From Oscillospiraceae bacterium (GTDB lineage: Bacteria; Bacillota_A; Clostridia; Saccharofermentanales; Saccharofermentanaceae): a DNA stretch of 20,813 bases. The DNA lies in assembly GCA_902791885.1 (NCBI GenBank), contig CADAXO010000051.1:1-20813 (forward strand). Reading direction: 5' to 3'. Positions 6,270-15,092 of this stretch are shown in pieces; within the stretch, counting starts at the first letter, position 1, and the number at the start of each line of letters is the position of its first letter. The translations under genes were made by a program, and so were the position numbers. Under the pieces are notes generated by a model. That model was not told where the DNA came from. It did no database searches and was given only the letters and a program-made list of their open reading frames with translations.

Positions 6270-8684
6270 GTGACTGATTTTAACAATGACGGGCTTGACC
6301 TGTTTGATGAACTTAATTCGCTTTATGAGGAGGAACTTCAGGCAGATACTTCCGTAAGAAGTGCCGATTCGCTTCTCGAAGAACTTAATCCGGAGCAGAA
6401 GGAGGCCGTTACGCATCTTGACGGACCTCTGCTTATTCTGGCGGGAGCAGGTTCCGGTAAGACGCGTGTTATCACATACAGGATCGCGTATATGATGGAG
6501 CGCTTTAACGTAGCCCCGGGATCTATACTCGCGATCACTTTTACGAATAAGGCTGCCAATGAGATGAAGGAGAGAATCTCTTCGTTGGTAGGTGATAAGT
6601 CTCAGTACATATGGTGCGGAACCTTCCACAGCATTTTCGCAAGGATACTAAGACGCCATGCCGAGGATATAGGTTACGGCAAGAACTTTACAATACTTGA
6701 TACTGATGACCAGCTTAAGATTGTAAAGCAGGTTATGGATTCCCTTGAGATATCCGAGAAGACATATAAGCCGAGGCTGTTCCTTTATGAGATCACCAAT
6801 TCGAAGAATCACATGATGGGACATGCCGAGTATGAGGCTTTGGCCGGAAGTGATACGTTCAAGAAGCTTGCTTCGGAAGTGTATAAAGCTTATGACAGGC
6901 GTCTACTTGATACGAATGCGATGGACTTTGATGATATACTCGTAAATTTCGTAAAGCTTTTGCGTAATAACGAGCAGATAGCAGAATACTACAGGAACAA
7001 GTTCAGATATATCATGGTCGACGAGTATCAGGATACGAACAAACCTCAGTATGAAGCTGTCATGCTTCTCGGTAAGACTCACAGTAATGTGTGTGTCGTA
7101 GGTGATGACGATCAGTCCATATACGCTTTCAGAGGTGCTGATGTTCAGATGATCCTCAACTTCGAGAAGGACTTCCCCGGAGCCAAGGTCATTAAGCTTG
7201 AGCAGAACTACAGATCCACAAGGACTATCCTTCAGGCTGCTAACGAGGTTATAGCCAATAACAAGCACAGGAAGAGCAAGGCTTTAAGGACCGAAGGCGA
7301 GGAAGGCAATAAGATCATTGTCATGAATGCCGATAACGGTAACCTCGAAGCCAGATGGACTGCCGAGACCATTAAGCGAATGGTTGATAAGGGCAGATGT
7401 CAGTATAAGGACTGCGCGGTGCTTTACCGAGTCAATGCGTTGAGCCGTTCGATGGAGTCGGCTTTAAGAGAGAAGCAGATCCCGTTCAAGATCTACGGCG
7501 GTATGAGGTTCTATGACCGTAAGGAGATCAAGGATGTCATCTCATACTTAAGGATGATAAATGATTCTCATGACGATCTTGCTCTTGAGAGAATAATCAA
7601 TGTTCCGAGAAGAGGTATCGGCGATACCACAATAGACAGGGTAAGGGAGATCGCTCACGAGAACGGCATGTCCATGTTCGATGTATGTGTTAATGCACGT
7701 GAGTATCCGGATCTTCAGCGTGTAAGCGGAAGGCTTTATGAATTCACATCACTTATCCTGCGTTTCCGCGAGACTCTTATGGAAGACATGAGCTTTAAAG
7801 ATTACGTGGATTATGTCGAGAATGAATCTGGAATAATCCAGGAGATCATAGAGCAGCGCGAGAAGAAAGGGGAACTTACCGACAGGGTCGAGAACCTGAA
7901 GGAGCTTTTGTCCGAAGCAAGTGAATTCGAGAAGATTCACAGGACTGCTCCGGGTCAGGAGCAGAAGGCTTCCGAGGAAGACCCTGATGACGTCTATCTT
8001 GAGGACGAAGTAAAGACTTCCGATACACTGGCCGGTCTTCTTTCCATATATCTTGAGAATGCCGCTCTTTATTCATCGGGAGATGAATATGATGAGGGTG
8101 ATGACTTTGTTAAACTCATGACTGTCCACAGTGCCAAGGGACTAGAGTTTAAGTCTGTGTTCATTATCGGTGCAGAAGACGGTATCTTCCCAAGTTACAG
8201 ATCTATCGGAACCCTCACGGAACTTGAGGAAGAAAGAAGACTTATGTATGTCGCGATAACGAGAGCCAAGAAGGATCTGTTTATCGTTCTTACAAGACAA
8301 AGAATGCTCTTCGGTCAGACTCAGTGTTATTCTCCTTCGAGGTTCCTTAAGGAGATCAATCCGGAACATCTTTATAAGATTGGCGGAGCGAGGGAAGTTA
8401 AGACTGATTCGACCATGAAGGCGGCATCAACGCCGGCAAGGGAACAGGCCAGGAAAGAGATATCAAGCGCCCTTAAATCTTCTTTCACATCCAAGCCTGT
8501 GAATCAGGGCGGTTTGTCAGCTTCGGAGTTTACCGTAGGATTAAAGGTAGTTCATAAAAGATTCGGTGACGGAACGGTCATCAAGGTTGAACCTGTAGCA
8601 GGTGATGCTTTGGTGACAGTGGATTTTGACGGCATGAAGAAGAATATGCTCGCCAATTCCGCAGGACTTAGAAGGAGCGAATGA
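6270..8684 (+). CDS. pcrA: ATP-dependent DNA helicase PcrA/UvrD
   Basis: This is a superfamily 1A helicase of 804 residues that unwinds DNA 3' to 5' using ATP and acts in repair, plasmid replication and removal of recombinase from DNA. Motifs in order are LNPEQKEAV (Q motif region, about 39), AGAGSGKT (Walker A, 58-65), DEYQDT (Walker B, 251-256), GDDDQSIY (motif III, 278-285), QNYRST (motif IV, 312-317), TVHSAKGLEF (motif V, 618-627) and VAITRAKK (motif VI, 661-668). A Tudor-like C-terminal domain (about 755-801, VGLKVVHKRFGDG) is typical of PcrA and binds RNA polymerase. An acidic N-terminal extension of about 38 residues precedes the core and is longer than usual. The GTG at 6270 is chosen over a TTG at 6258 because GGAGAT (6260-6265) precedes it at good spacing and overlaps the TTG. 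The next gene starts one base after its stop. Confidence 0.95.
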   Translation: MTDFNNDGLDLFDELNSLYEEELQADTSVRSADSLLEELNPEQKEAVTHLDGPLLILAGAGSGKTRVITYRIAYMMERFNVAPGSILAITFTNKAANEMKERISSLVGDKSQYIWCGTFHSIFARILRRHAEDIGYGKNFTILDTDDQLKIVKQVMDSLEISEKTYKPRLFLYEITNSKNHMMGHAEYEALAGSDTFKKLASEVYKAYDRRLLDTNAMDFDDILVNFVKLLRNNEQIAEYYRNKFRYIMVDEYQDTNKPQYEAVMLLGKTHSNVCVVGDDDQSIYAFRGADVQMILNFEKDFPGAKVIKLEQNYRSTRTILQAANEVIANNKHRKSKALRTEGEEGNKIIVMNADNGNLEARWTAETIKRMVDKGRCQYKDCAVLYRVNALSRSMESALREKQIPFKIYGGMRFYDRKEIKDVISYLRMINDSHDDLALERIINVPRRGIGDTTIDRVREIAHENGMSMFDVCVNAREYPDLQRVSGRLYEFTSLILRFRETLMEDMSFKDYVDYVENESGIIQEIIEQREKKGELTDRVENLKELLSEASEFEKIHRTAPGQEQKASEEDPDDVYLEDEVKTSDTLAGLLSIYLENAALYSSGDEYDEGDDFVKLMTVHSAKGLEFKSVFIIGAEDGIFPSYRSIGTLTELEEERRLMYVAITRAKKDLFIVLTRQRMLFGQTQCYSPSRFLKEINPEHLYKIGGAREVKTDSTMKAASTPAREQARKEISSALKSSFTSKPVNQGGLSASEFTVGLKVVHKRFGDGTVIKVEPVAGDALVTVDFDGMKKNMLANSAGLRRSE

Positions 8685-8685
8685 T

Positions 8686-9894
8686 ATGGACAGTTTGTTT
8701 GATCTGTTCGGAGATGCATTGGGTAATCTTCCCAGTGAACCTCATCTTATAAATAACTACAGGGATGCAAGAGAAATCGAGCTTATCCGTAATGAGAGGG
8801 AGAAGACACTTTCGCCCTTCGCCATGAGGACTGAGAACTCGAGAGGCAGACTTGTTCCCGAAGAGCCTTGTGTTATAAGAAGCCCTTATGAGAGAGATCT
8901 CGGAAGGATCATATTCTCCCAGTCTTTCAGAAGGCTTCGCCATAAGACTCAGGTATTCTTCAATCCTGTTAACGATCATATCTGCTCGAGGATCGAACAT
9001 GTAATCTACGTTAACTACATTTCCACGATCATCGGCCGTGCTCTTAATCTTAATATCGATCTGATCCAGGCTATCGCACTGGGACATGATCTCGGTCATT
9101 CTCCTTACGGCCATACCGGTGAGAGGGTGTTGAACAAGTGTATAAAGTCCGTAGACCCCAATCTGTATTTCGAACATGAGGTTCACAGCTTAAGAGTTCT
9201 CGATGTTCTTGAAGAACACAGACCCGGAGAGTATGGCCTTAATCTGACGTTTGAAGTAAGAGACGGCATCGTATCGCATTGCGGCGAGACTTATGATGAG
9301 TACAGACTCACTCCGTACAGGGAGAAGACAGAGAAGGAGATATCCTGCAAGCCCGAGAAGGACAGGACGAGACCTGCAACTTTGGAAGGCTGTGTCGTAA
9401 GATTTGCCGATAAGATCGCTTATGTCGGAAGAGACATCGAGGATGCAAGAAGAGCAGGACTTATAGGCGATACGGACTTCGTAAGTTCAGAAGCTTTACG
9501 CCGTCTGGGTTCGACCAATTCAAACATCCTTGTCGGAGACATTGTTCACTGCAGTCTGAACAAGGATGAGATACTCATGTCAAAGGAGAACTTCGAGGCG
9601 ATGAATGAGTATCTTAATGCCAATCTTCACGAGATATATCTGGCACCTAAGATCAAGACATATGAAAGTATGGTTGAACTTCAGATCGAGGCTATCTTCA
9701 ACGCATTTATGGAATGTACCGAAGATATTGAGAAGGCAGCTCATTCGAAGAACGAAGCTATCAGAAGTTTCGCGTCTTTCTATATGGAGCATCCCGAACC
9801 TGACTGCCCTCCGGTTCGTAAGGTAGTCGATTATATAGCCGGCATGACGGATACATATGCGAACTCATGCTTCGATGAGCTCTACAGGGTCTAA
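8686..9894 (+). CDS. dgt: dGTP triphosphohydrolase-like HD-domain protein
   Basis: This 402-residue HD-superfamily enzyme is of the deoxyguanosinetriphosphate triphosphohydrolase type, which cleaves dGTP to deoxyguanosine and triphosphate and so adjusts the dNTP pool. The family pattern is clear: SPYERDLGRIIFSQSFRRLRHKTQVF (conserved segment at about 66-91), RIEH with metal-binding His105, GHDLGHSPYGHTGE with the HD pair at 134-135, and a late metal Asp242 in RFADKIAYVGRD. Length is near the shorter bacterial Dgt group, often annotated dNTP triphosphohydrolase; exact substrate and activating nucleotide are uncertain. The ATG at 8686 has a strong site GAAGGAG (8671-8677) inside the end of pcrA, with one base between that stop and this start, so the two are translationally coupled. 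Its 3' end overlaps the next HD-domain gene. Confidence 0.9.
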   Translation: MDSLFDLFGDALGNLPSEPHLINNYRDAREIELIRNEREKTLSPFAMRTENSRGRLVPEEPCVIRSPYERDLGRIIFSQSFRRLRHKTQVFFNPVNDHICSRIEHVIYVNYISTIIGRALNLNIDLIQAIALGHDLGHSPYGHTGERVLNKCIKSVDPNLYFEHEVHSLRVLDVLEEHRPGEYGLNLTFEVRDGIVSHCGETYDEYRLTPYREKTEKEISCKPEKDRTRPATLEGCVVRFADKIAYVGRDIEDARRAGLIGDTDFVSSEALRRLGSTNSNILVGDIVHCSLNKDEILMSKENFEAMNEYLNANLHEIYLAPKIKTYESMVELQIEAIFNAFMECTEDIEKAAHSKNEAIRSFASFYMEHPEPDCPPVRKVVDYIAGMTDTYANSCFDELYRV

Positions 9895-10477
9895 TGACAG
9901 AATGCAGTATATCAACCGCTGGGCTTTGATGAGGAACAGCCGTTACGAGAATATTAAGGAGCACAGCTTCGATGTTGCGATAATCGCCGAGGCTTTGGCA
10001 GTTATCCATAACAAGCTGGTTGACGAGGGAAAGACATCGATCAAAGTCGATCCTTTGGAGATCCAGTCTTACGGTCTGTATCATGACTGTACAGAGATAA
10101 TCACCGGCGATATGCCGACTCCCATCAAGTACAGGAATGATACTTTGAAGAAGGCTTATAAGGAAGTTGAGCATGAGGCAGCTGAAAGCCTCGTTACACA
10201 GCTTCCCGATTACATGAAGGATTATTATATGTCGCTTCTGTCACCTGCGTTCGAAGGTGAGAAGGGGAAGCTTAACAAGAGTATTGTTAAGGCGGCCGAT
10301 AAGATCGCGGCTTTTATCAAGTGTGTCAGGGAGAAAAGAGCGGGTAATAACGAATTTGATCTTGCAATGACGACAACTAAAGAAACTATTGATAAGATAG
10401 ATTTGCCTGAGGTGAAGATCTTTATGGATGAATTCATTCCTCCGTTCGGTCTGACCCTTGATGAGCTCAACAGTTAA
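9875..10477 (+). CDS. yfbR: YfbR-type 5'-deoxynucleotidase (HD domain)
   Basis: This HD-domain phosphohydrolase of about 200 residues resembles E. coli YfbR, which removes the 5' phosphate from deoxynucleoside monophosphates. Diagnostic segments are INRWALMRN near the start, ENIKEHS with metal His30, YHDCTE with the HD pair at about 70-71, TGDMPTPIKY (about 77-86) and AADKIAAFI with the later metal Asp. Trp in the NRW motif matches the residue that in E. coli YfbR helps select deoxyribose. The start is uncertain: in-frame ATGs lie at 9857, 9875 and 9902 and none has a good ribosome binding site. I prefer 9875 because homologues have an Arg just before MxxINRW. It overlaps the end of the dGTPase gene by about 20 bases, so coupled translation is likely. 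Together the two enzymes would turn over deoxynucleotides at the tri- and monophosphate levels. Confidence 0.88.
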   Translation: MSSTGSNDRMQYINRWALMRNSRYENIKEHSFDVAIIAEALAVIHNKLVDEGKTSIKVDPLEIQSYGLYHDCTEIITGDMPTPIKYRNDTLKKAYKEVEHEAAESLVTQLPDYMKDYYMSLLSPAFEGEKGKLNKSIVKAADKIAAFIKCVREKRAGNNEFDLAMTTTKETIDKIDLPEVKIFMDEFIPPFGLTLDELNS

Positions 10478-10488
10478 AACGGGGTAAA

Positions 10489-13062
10489 GTGTCGGTCGTG
10501 AAGAAGACAAAAGAATATCTTGAAACAGCGATAATCCTATTCGGAATATCGCTGATACTCGTAATTGTCGGGGCAATAGCTTTAGGAGGGATGAGTGTTC
10601 CTTATGACAAACCTTCGGCACAGAAGGAGGATATAGTCCTTCGTACGGCAGAACTTACCGGCAATAACGATTCCACTTACAGAGCTTTATACCGTATCGG
10701 CGCAGGATATTATACGGTCGGAGATTATGCCGTAAGGGCGTTTACCAGTTCGGATTATCTTATTGACGGCAAGGATGATACGGCCTTTGCCGAGGACCTT
10801 GCCACAGTTGTTACAGGCGAGGCAGATCAGGAGATTATCTCCGAAGCTGTCGGTATGTTAAGTGACAGATCCAGAATGTATGTAATTAACGAGATCTTAA
10901 GGTCTGAAGACAGATCACTGAAGGTCTCGGGTTCTGTTCCTTCGGATCCCGGAGACAGTTTTACCGATTGTACGCTTACTTCTTCCTTGGAAGGCGCTGA
11001 CGGTGTAACTTTGGGTATCAGAAAGGTTGAAGGAAGCTTCAATGCTACCGGTGACGGAATAAGAACGGATTTCTTTGTTGACGGTATCTGTTATCAGGGA
11101 AATATCGTAATGAGCGACGGGGAAGACGGACAGAAAAACTTCGTTATGTCATGGAACAGTGACGGCTTAGGTTCCGGTGAACATGAGGTGCTGATCCTTC
11201 TCCGTTCTTCGGACGGAAGAGGAACTGTCATTGCGGGCGGAAGAGTATTTGTACCCAATACCATGAGGCTTGTTAATAACAATGTACAACCGGGTTCTAT
11301 CGCGGAGAACAGTGGTTCATCATGGTACGTTCTCGATGCTCAGGACAGCAACGCTTATATCAACTTCGTTAATCTTTCCGATGATATCAAAGTATCGATA
11401 TATGATGCATACGGCAATCTTGTAGGTGTTAACGATACTCCGGGTCACGGCTATGAGGTCTTAAGAGGAACAAGGCAGGATATAGCTGCTATTGTTCAGG
11501 ATACCGGGCTTACCGGAGTGTCCAACACTTTCTATATAAAAGTCGAGCGCGGTGCGCTCAATGAGAACCATACCGGTGCCGTAAGCTATACCATGGTTCA
11601 AAGCCGCGAAGTAGCATATTATGAAGGCGGATATGTGGCTGTTATTGATGATGTCGGCCCGGTGCCTTCGCCTTATCCTCAGGTGGGAAATAACACTACT
11701 TATTACGGCAGACAGATTCAGATACAGGATATGAGCAATAATGTCATTACCGTATTCTATGAAGATCTGTCTTATCTTCCCATCAACGGAATGCTTGATG
11801 ATTTTACTGTCTCTTACACCGGTACCGGCGTGGATCTCGGTTTCTTCCCTGATTTCAGCACAAGTACAGGTGAGTACGGATTTATGTCGACTGACCAGGT
11901 CGATGAACTGACGTTTAACGCGACGGCAACCGAAGGATCGTTCGCGACTGTAACGGCAATCCTCGAGAACTCGGAAGGCTCCGAACAGATTCCTGTCGGA
12001 GGCTCATTCAGACTTGCTTCCGGTGAGAATAAACTGTCCGTATCTGTCCGTTCGTTTGACGGAGAGACCAAGACCATATGCTTATATGCGCTTATCGGCG
12101 ATGATGACGGATCTTTCTGTGAAGAGACATTGTCACAGTTCCCCGTAAGTTACGGAAGCGGTCTGTGGCTCCTTCATTCCGTTCATCCGAATTATATCTT
12201 CACACCGTACGATACCGGACTTGATTTCTATACTGCCCTTGATTATGAAGACAGCGGTTCAAGAAGCCTTGCCAATATCAATACCAATCCTTCGTGGACA
12301 GATTCTTCCAGCCCCGAGTATGACGGAGGAGGATGGCATGCCGCCAACAATGAGACGGTCAGATATTTCCTTGATCCCAGAAACTATCTTGATCAGACGC
12401 ATGTGTTCGCATTCGAGATGCTCTCCTATAACAGCGGAGTTCAGACTGTCGAAGGTCTGAGGGCTATGCTTTCCGGAAGCTTTATGGATTCACCTGATGT
12501 CGACTATGCACAGATTATCTTTGATGCAGGTCAGAATGCCGGAGTATCACCTTATCTTCTCGCGAGCAGGATCATACAGGAGATGGGTTATAACGGTGAG
12601 TCTTTGCTTTGCAGAGGTGAACTGCCGGGTTATGAAGGTTACTATAATTTCTTCAATATCGGATCGACTCCCGATCCTACAATAGAGAACGGTGCGCTTA
12701 TAAACGGAGCCCGCTATGCAATGTGGGGATCTGATGCGGATGCACAGGTTATTGACGATGATGAAGCTGCATTAATGCTTCCTTGGGACAGCATAGAGGA
12801 TGCTATCGGAGGCGGTGCGTTGTGGATCGCGAGAAGTTATATTGCAGTAGATCAGAATACTCTATATTTCCAGAAGTTTGACGTCATAAGCAATAACGAC
12901 GGCCTTTACCAGCATCAGTATGCGCAGAATATCTCGATGGCATACTATGAAGGTGTCAGATACTTCAGAGGATACGCTTCATGTGATATGCTTGATGAGC
13001 CGTTTGAATTCCTGATACCCGTCTATACGGGGCTGCCGGATACTTACGGCGATATGCCTTAA
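10489..13062 (+). CDS. Membrane-anchored multidomain glucosaminidase (peptidoglycan hydrolase)
   Basis: This 857-residue surface protein has a short basic N-terminus and one membrane helix (about residues 12-34), with the rest outside the cell. Residues 160-255 form a beta-rich region I do not recognise. Residues 265-370 resemble a PPC-like beta-sandwich, and residues 435-535 a cadherin-like beta-sandwich. Residues about 620-830 are a glucosaminidase domain of the LytD-like/GH73-related type. It contains YFLDPRNYLDQTHVFAFE, SPYLLASRIIQEMG with probable catalytic Glu698, GYYNFFNIGS, and the late QNTLYFQKFDVISN and YQHQYAQN segments. Such enzymes cut N-acetylglucosaminyl bonds in peptidoglycan during growth or cell separation. 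The GTG at 10489 follows GGGG (10481-10484) at a tight 4 bases; a GTG at 10498 is an alternative. It lies 11 bases after the yfbR-like gene and 11 before the next surface protein. Domain limits are by eye. Confidence 0.8.
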   Translation: MSVVKKTKEYLETAIILFGISLILVIVGAIALGGMSVPYDKPSAQKEDIVLRTAELTGNNDSTYRALYRIGAGYYTVGDYAVRAFTSSDYLIDGKDDTAFAEDLATVVTGEADQEIISEAVGMLSDRSRMYVINEILRSEDRSLKVSGSVPSDPGDSFTDCTLTSSLEGADGVTLGIRKVEGSFNATGDGIRTDFFVDGICYQGNIVMSDGEDGQKNFVMSWNSDGLGSGEHEVLILLRSSDGRGTVIAGGRVFVPNTMRLVNNNVQPGSIAENSGSSWYVLDAQDSNAYINFVNLSDDIKVSIYDAYGNLVGVNDTPGHGYEVLRGTRQDIAAIVQDTGLTGVSNTFYIKVERGALNENHTGAVSYTMVQSREVAYYEGGYVAVIDDVGPVPSPYPQVGNNTTYYGRQIQIQDMSNNVITVFYEDLSYLPINGMLDDFTVSYTGTGVDLGFFPDFSTSTGEYGFMSTDQVDELTFNATATEGSFATVTAILENSEGSEQIPVGGSFRLASGENKLSVSVRSFDGETKTICLYALIGDDDGSFCEETLSQFPVSYGSGLWLLHSVHPNYIFTPYDTGLDFYTALDYEDSGSRSLANINTNPSWTDSSSPEYDGGGWHAANNETVRYFLDPRNYLDQTHVFAFEMLSYNSGVQTVEGLRAMLSGSFMDSPDVDYAQIIFDAGQNAGVSPYLLASRIIQEMGYNGESLLCRGELPGYEGYYNFFNIGSTPDPTIENGALINGARYAMWGSDADAQVIDDDEAALMLPWDSIEDAIGGGALWIARSYIAVDQNTLYFQKFDVISNNDGLYQHQYAQNISMAYYEGVRYFRGYASCDMLDEPFEFLIPVYTGLPDTYGDMP

Positions 13063-13073
13063 GGAAGAATGAG

Positions 13074-14522
13074 ATGCAAAAGAAGTATCGGTACAAGTGG
13101 TTGATAAGATTAATGGCGATATTTATTGCCTTTGTGTCGGTATTCTCTGTCCTTACGGGGGTTGCTTCAGCTGACGGTTCGATCACTTTGTCTTTATCAT
13201 CGCCTACGGATACGGTTAATCCCGGGGACATAGTCAATATCAATGTAAGCTGCGACACGTTCGATTATGTATCGGAGTTCGGTCCTGTTCAGATATCTTA
13301 TGATCCCGAGAAGTTTGTTTTTGTTTCAGTAACGGCTGCTGATGCCCTGTCTGGTTATGCATTTGAGGTGAATTCTGATGAAGAGGGTACTGTAGTCGTA
13401 ACGGCGGACTTTGTAGAGGTTACGGATGAGGAGACCGGTGCGGAAGTTGAACCTTTTAATGCCGAGGTTCAGACAGTAATATTCCAGCTTGCATTAAGAG
13501 CGAAGAATGATACATCCGGAGATTCGGTCATAAGTATTGTCTCAACGGGAACTTTTACAAGGTCTGACGGAACAGTGCTGGCTTCCTACGGTTCGGATCC
13601 TTTGACTATCAATATCGCACACGGCGTATCAACAGATGCCACGCTGTCGTCACTGTCACTTGAAGGTATAACCATGACGCCCGCCTTCGATCCGCAGGAG
13701 TTCGTTTATTCGGCCACAGTCAGCCGTGATGTTGACAGTGTTACGGTCAATGCGGTTCCGAATAACCTTCAGGCAACTATATCCATTGATGGCGCTGATG
13801 ATCTTTCTTCGGGCGAGAATATCGTCTCGATACATGTTCTTGCACAGGACGGCATAAGATGGAGAGACTACAGGATCTTTGTTAACAGACAGGAGAACTA
13901 CATTCCGGAAGGTTCCGGATTTGTGGATAAATACGGCATCACATATACGTTCATGACATTCCCGACTAACCTTCAGATCCCTGAAGGTTTCATGCAGACG
14001 ACCAGGACCATCAACGGCTATGCTGTTCCGGTATTTGCCAAGGACGGTGTGGTCAGCGTTCTTGTTTATGTCTATAACGGTACCGATGAGCCGTCTTTGT
14101 ATTTTTATAACCCGGTATCGGGAATCGCGACAGTCTACAGACCTGAGTCTACTGTAATTATGGTAGGACACGTTCTTGTAAGCACGCCCGTCCCTCAGGG
14201 CGTTGACGCTCCCAGAGGTTTTACTGAGCAGTCTTATGAGATCAACGGAAATGAGATGGAAGGATATGTCGATAAGGACGGGGATTTCATCACCTATATG
14301 ACTGATGATACCGGCAACAGCAGTTTCTACTATTATGACCCTGATCTTGGCGAATTCTTCAAATACGAGAGCGTAGAAAGAACTGCCGAGAATGTTTACA
14401 GGTCATTGTTCTATCTTTTCATCACTGTAAGTGTTCTTCAGTCGATATTCATAGTCGCTATGACATATGCGATCAGAAAGATCTTCAATAACAGAGCTAA
14501 TCCGAGGCCGAAGAGAGTCTGA
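13074..14522 (+). CDS. Exported cohesin-like/cadherin-like surface protein with C-terminal membrane anchor
   Basis: This 482-residue protein has a clear signal peptide: basic start, hydrophobic core about 10-30, likely cleavage after Ala33 in ASA-DG. Residues 35-182 look like a cohesin-type beta-sandwich, with VNPGDIVNINVS, ISYDPEKFVFVSV, and a final strand pair ending SDPLTINI. Residues 186-272 match the cadherin-like beta-sandwich class (STDATLSSLSLEG, then FDPQEFVYSATV, and GENIVSIHVLAQDG). Residues 300-360 and 377-435 are two copies of a module with a GF-x6-ING core that I cannot name. A membrane helix (about 442-465) and a basic tail close the protein, so it would be held in the membrane facing outward. 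No enzyme signature is seen; a structural or binding role with the adjacent glucosaminidase is inferred. The site AAGGAAG (13061-13067), overlapping the end of the previous gene, supports the ATG at 13074. Confidence 0.75.
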   Translation: MQKKYRYKWLIRLMAIFIAFVSVFSVLTGVASADGSITLSLSSPTDTVNPGDIVNINVSCDTFDYVSEFGPVQISYDPEKFVFVSVTAADALSGYAFEVNSDEEGTVVVTADFVEVTDEETGAEVEPFNAEVQTVIFQLALRAKNDTSGDSVISIVSTGTFTRSDGTVLASYGSDPLTINIAHGVSTDATLSSLSLEGITMTPAFDPQEFVYSATVSRDVDSVTVNAVPNNLQATISIDGADDLSSGENIVSIHVLAQDGIRWRDYRIFVNRQENYIPEGSGFVDKYGITYTFMTFPTNLQIPEGFMQTTRTINGYAVPVFAKDGVVSVLVYVYNGTDEPSLYFYNPVSGIATVYRPESTVIMVGHVLVSTPVPQGVDAPRGFTEQSYEINGNEMEGYVDKDGDFITYMTDDTGNSSFYYYDPDLGEFFKYESVERTAENVYRSLFYLFITVSVLQSIFIVAMTYAIRKIFNNRANPRPKRV

Positions 14523-14525
14523 CGA

Positions 14526-15092
14526 ATGAAAGCCAGAGAGGTATTTTTCGGAAGTGATGACCTTACGGCAGGTCAGGAGAGAATACGCGAGCTTCTAATG
14601 TACCCTTTCGCGGGTATATTTACGGCCCTTGCCAATTTTATCGCATTCGTAATTATGGATCTGATCCTGAAAGATCCGATAAACATAGATATCTTCGGGC
14701 TTAGCTATGATCTCGGACTTATAGTAAAACAGTTCGTGTCGTGGGTTGCCACTATCCTTACGGCTTATGTAACGAACAGTATATTCGTATTCAGGAACAG
14801 AAGCGGCCACTTAAAGAAACTGCTCGCTTTTGCTGCAGGAAGACTGTCGACTTTCTTCCTTATAGAAGTCGGATTATTCTCATTAATGGTCTATTTCGCA
14901 GAGGATGTTGCCGGACTTCCGCAGGGTACCGTTATATTCTCGATCCTGGGATTTAACTGCACGTGTCTTTATGTTATAAAAGTGCTGAATAATTGTGTCC
15001 TTATCGTTATGAACTTCGTTGTCAGTAAATGGCTGGTGTTCAGGACGGTTGCACAGGACAGCCCTAAGAACAGAAAGAAGAAAAATGGCTGA
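14526..15092 (+). CDS. GtrA-family membrane protein
   Basis: This 188-residue protein has four hydrophobic segments (about 24-46, 60-88, 98-125 and 140-170) in the pattern of the GtrA family (Pfam GtrA-like). Members are thought to move polyprenyl-linked sugars across the membrane or assist glycosyltransferases in cell-envelope glycosylation. Family-like features are the glycine- and asparagine-containing first helix (PFAGIFTALANFIAF), the SWVATILTAYVTNSIFVF segment and the GRLSTFFLIEVG segment in the third helix. The N-terminus is about 22 residues longer than minimal family members, and the C-terminus ends in a Lys/Arg-rich tail. It starts three bases after the cohesin-like gene and overlaps the folC start by eight bases. 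No glycosyltransferase gene is adjacent, so its sugar partner is unknown. The surface-protein neighbours make a wall-glycan role plausible but unproven. Confidence 0.82.
   Translation: MKAREVFFGSDDLTAGQERIRELLMYPFAGIFTALANFIAFVIMDLILKDPINIDIFGLSYDLGLIVKQFVSWVATILTAYVTNSIFVFRNRSGHLKKLLAFAAGRLSTFFLIEVGLFSLMVYFAEDVAGLPQGTVIFSILGFNCTCLYVIKVLNNCVLIVMNFVVSKWLVFRTVAQDSPKNRKKKNG

Noticed and set aside
8668..9186. Antisense open frame of 172 codons over dgt
   Set aside because: It is fully opposite a strongly conserved HD-domain gene, and its translation shows no family features.
15019..15084. Longer folC start at ATG 15019
   Set aside because: The 22 extra residues lie inside the GtrA gene, are basic and unlike FolC N-termini; the ATG at 15085 gives the normal start.
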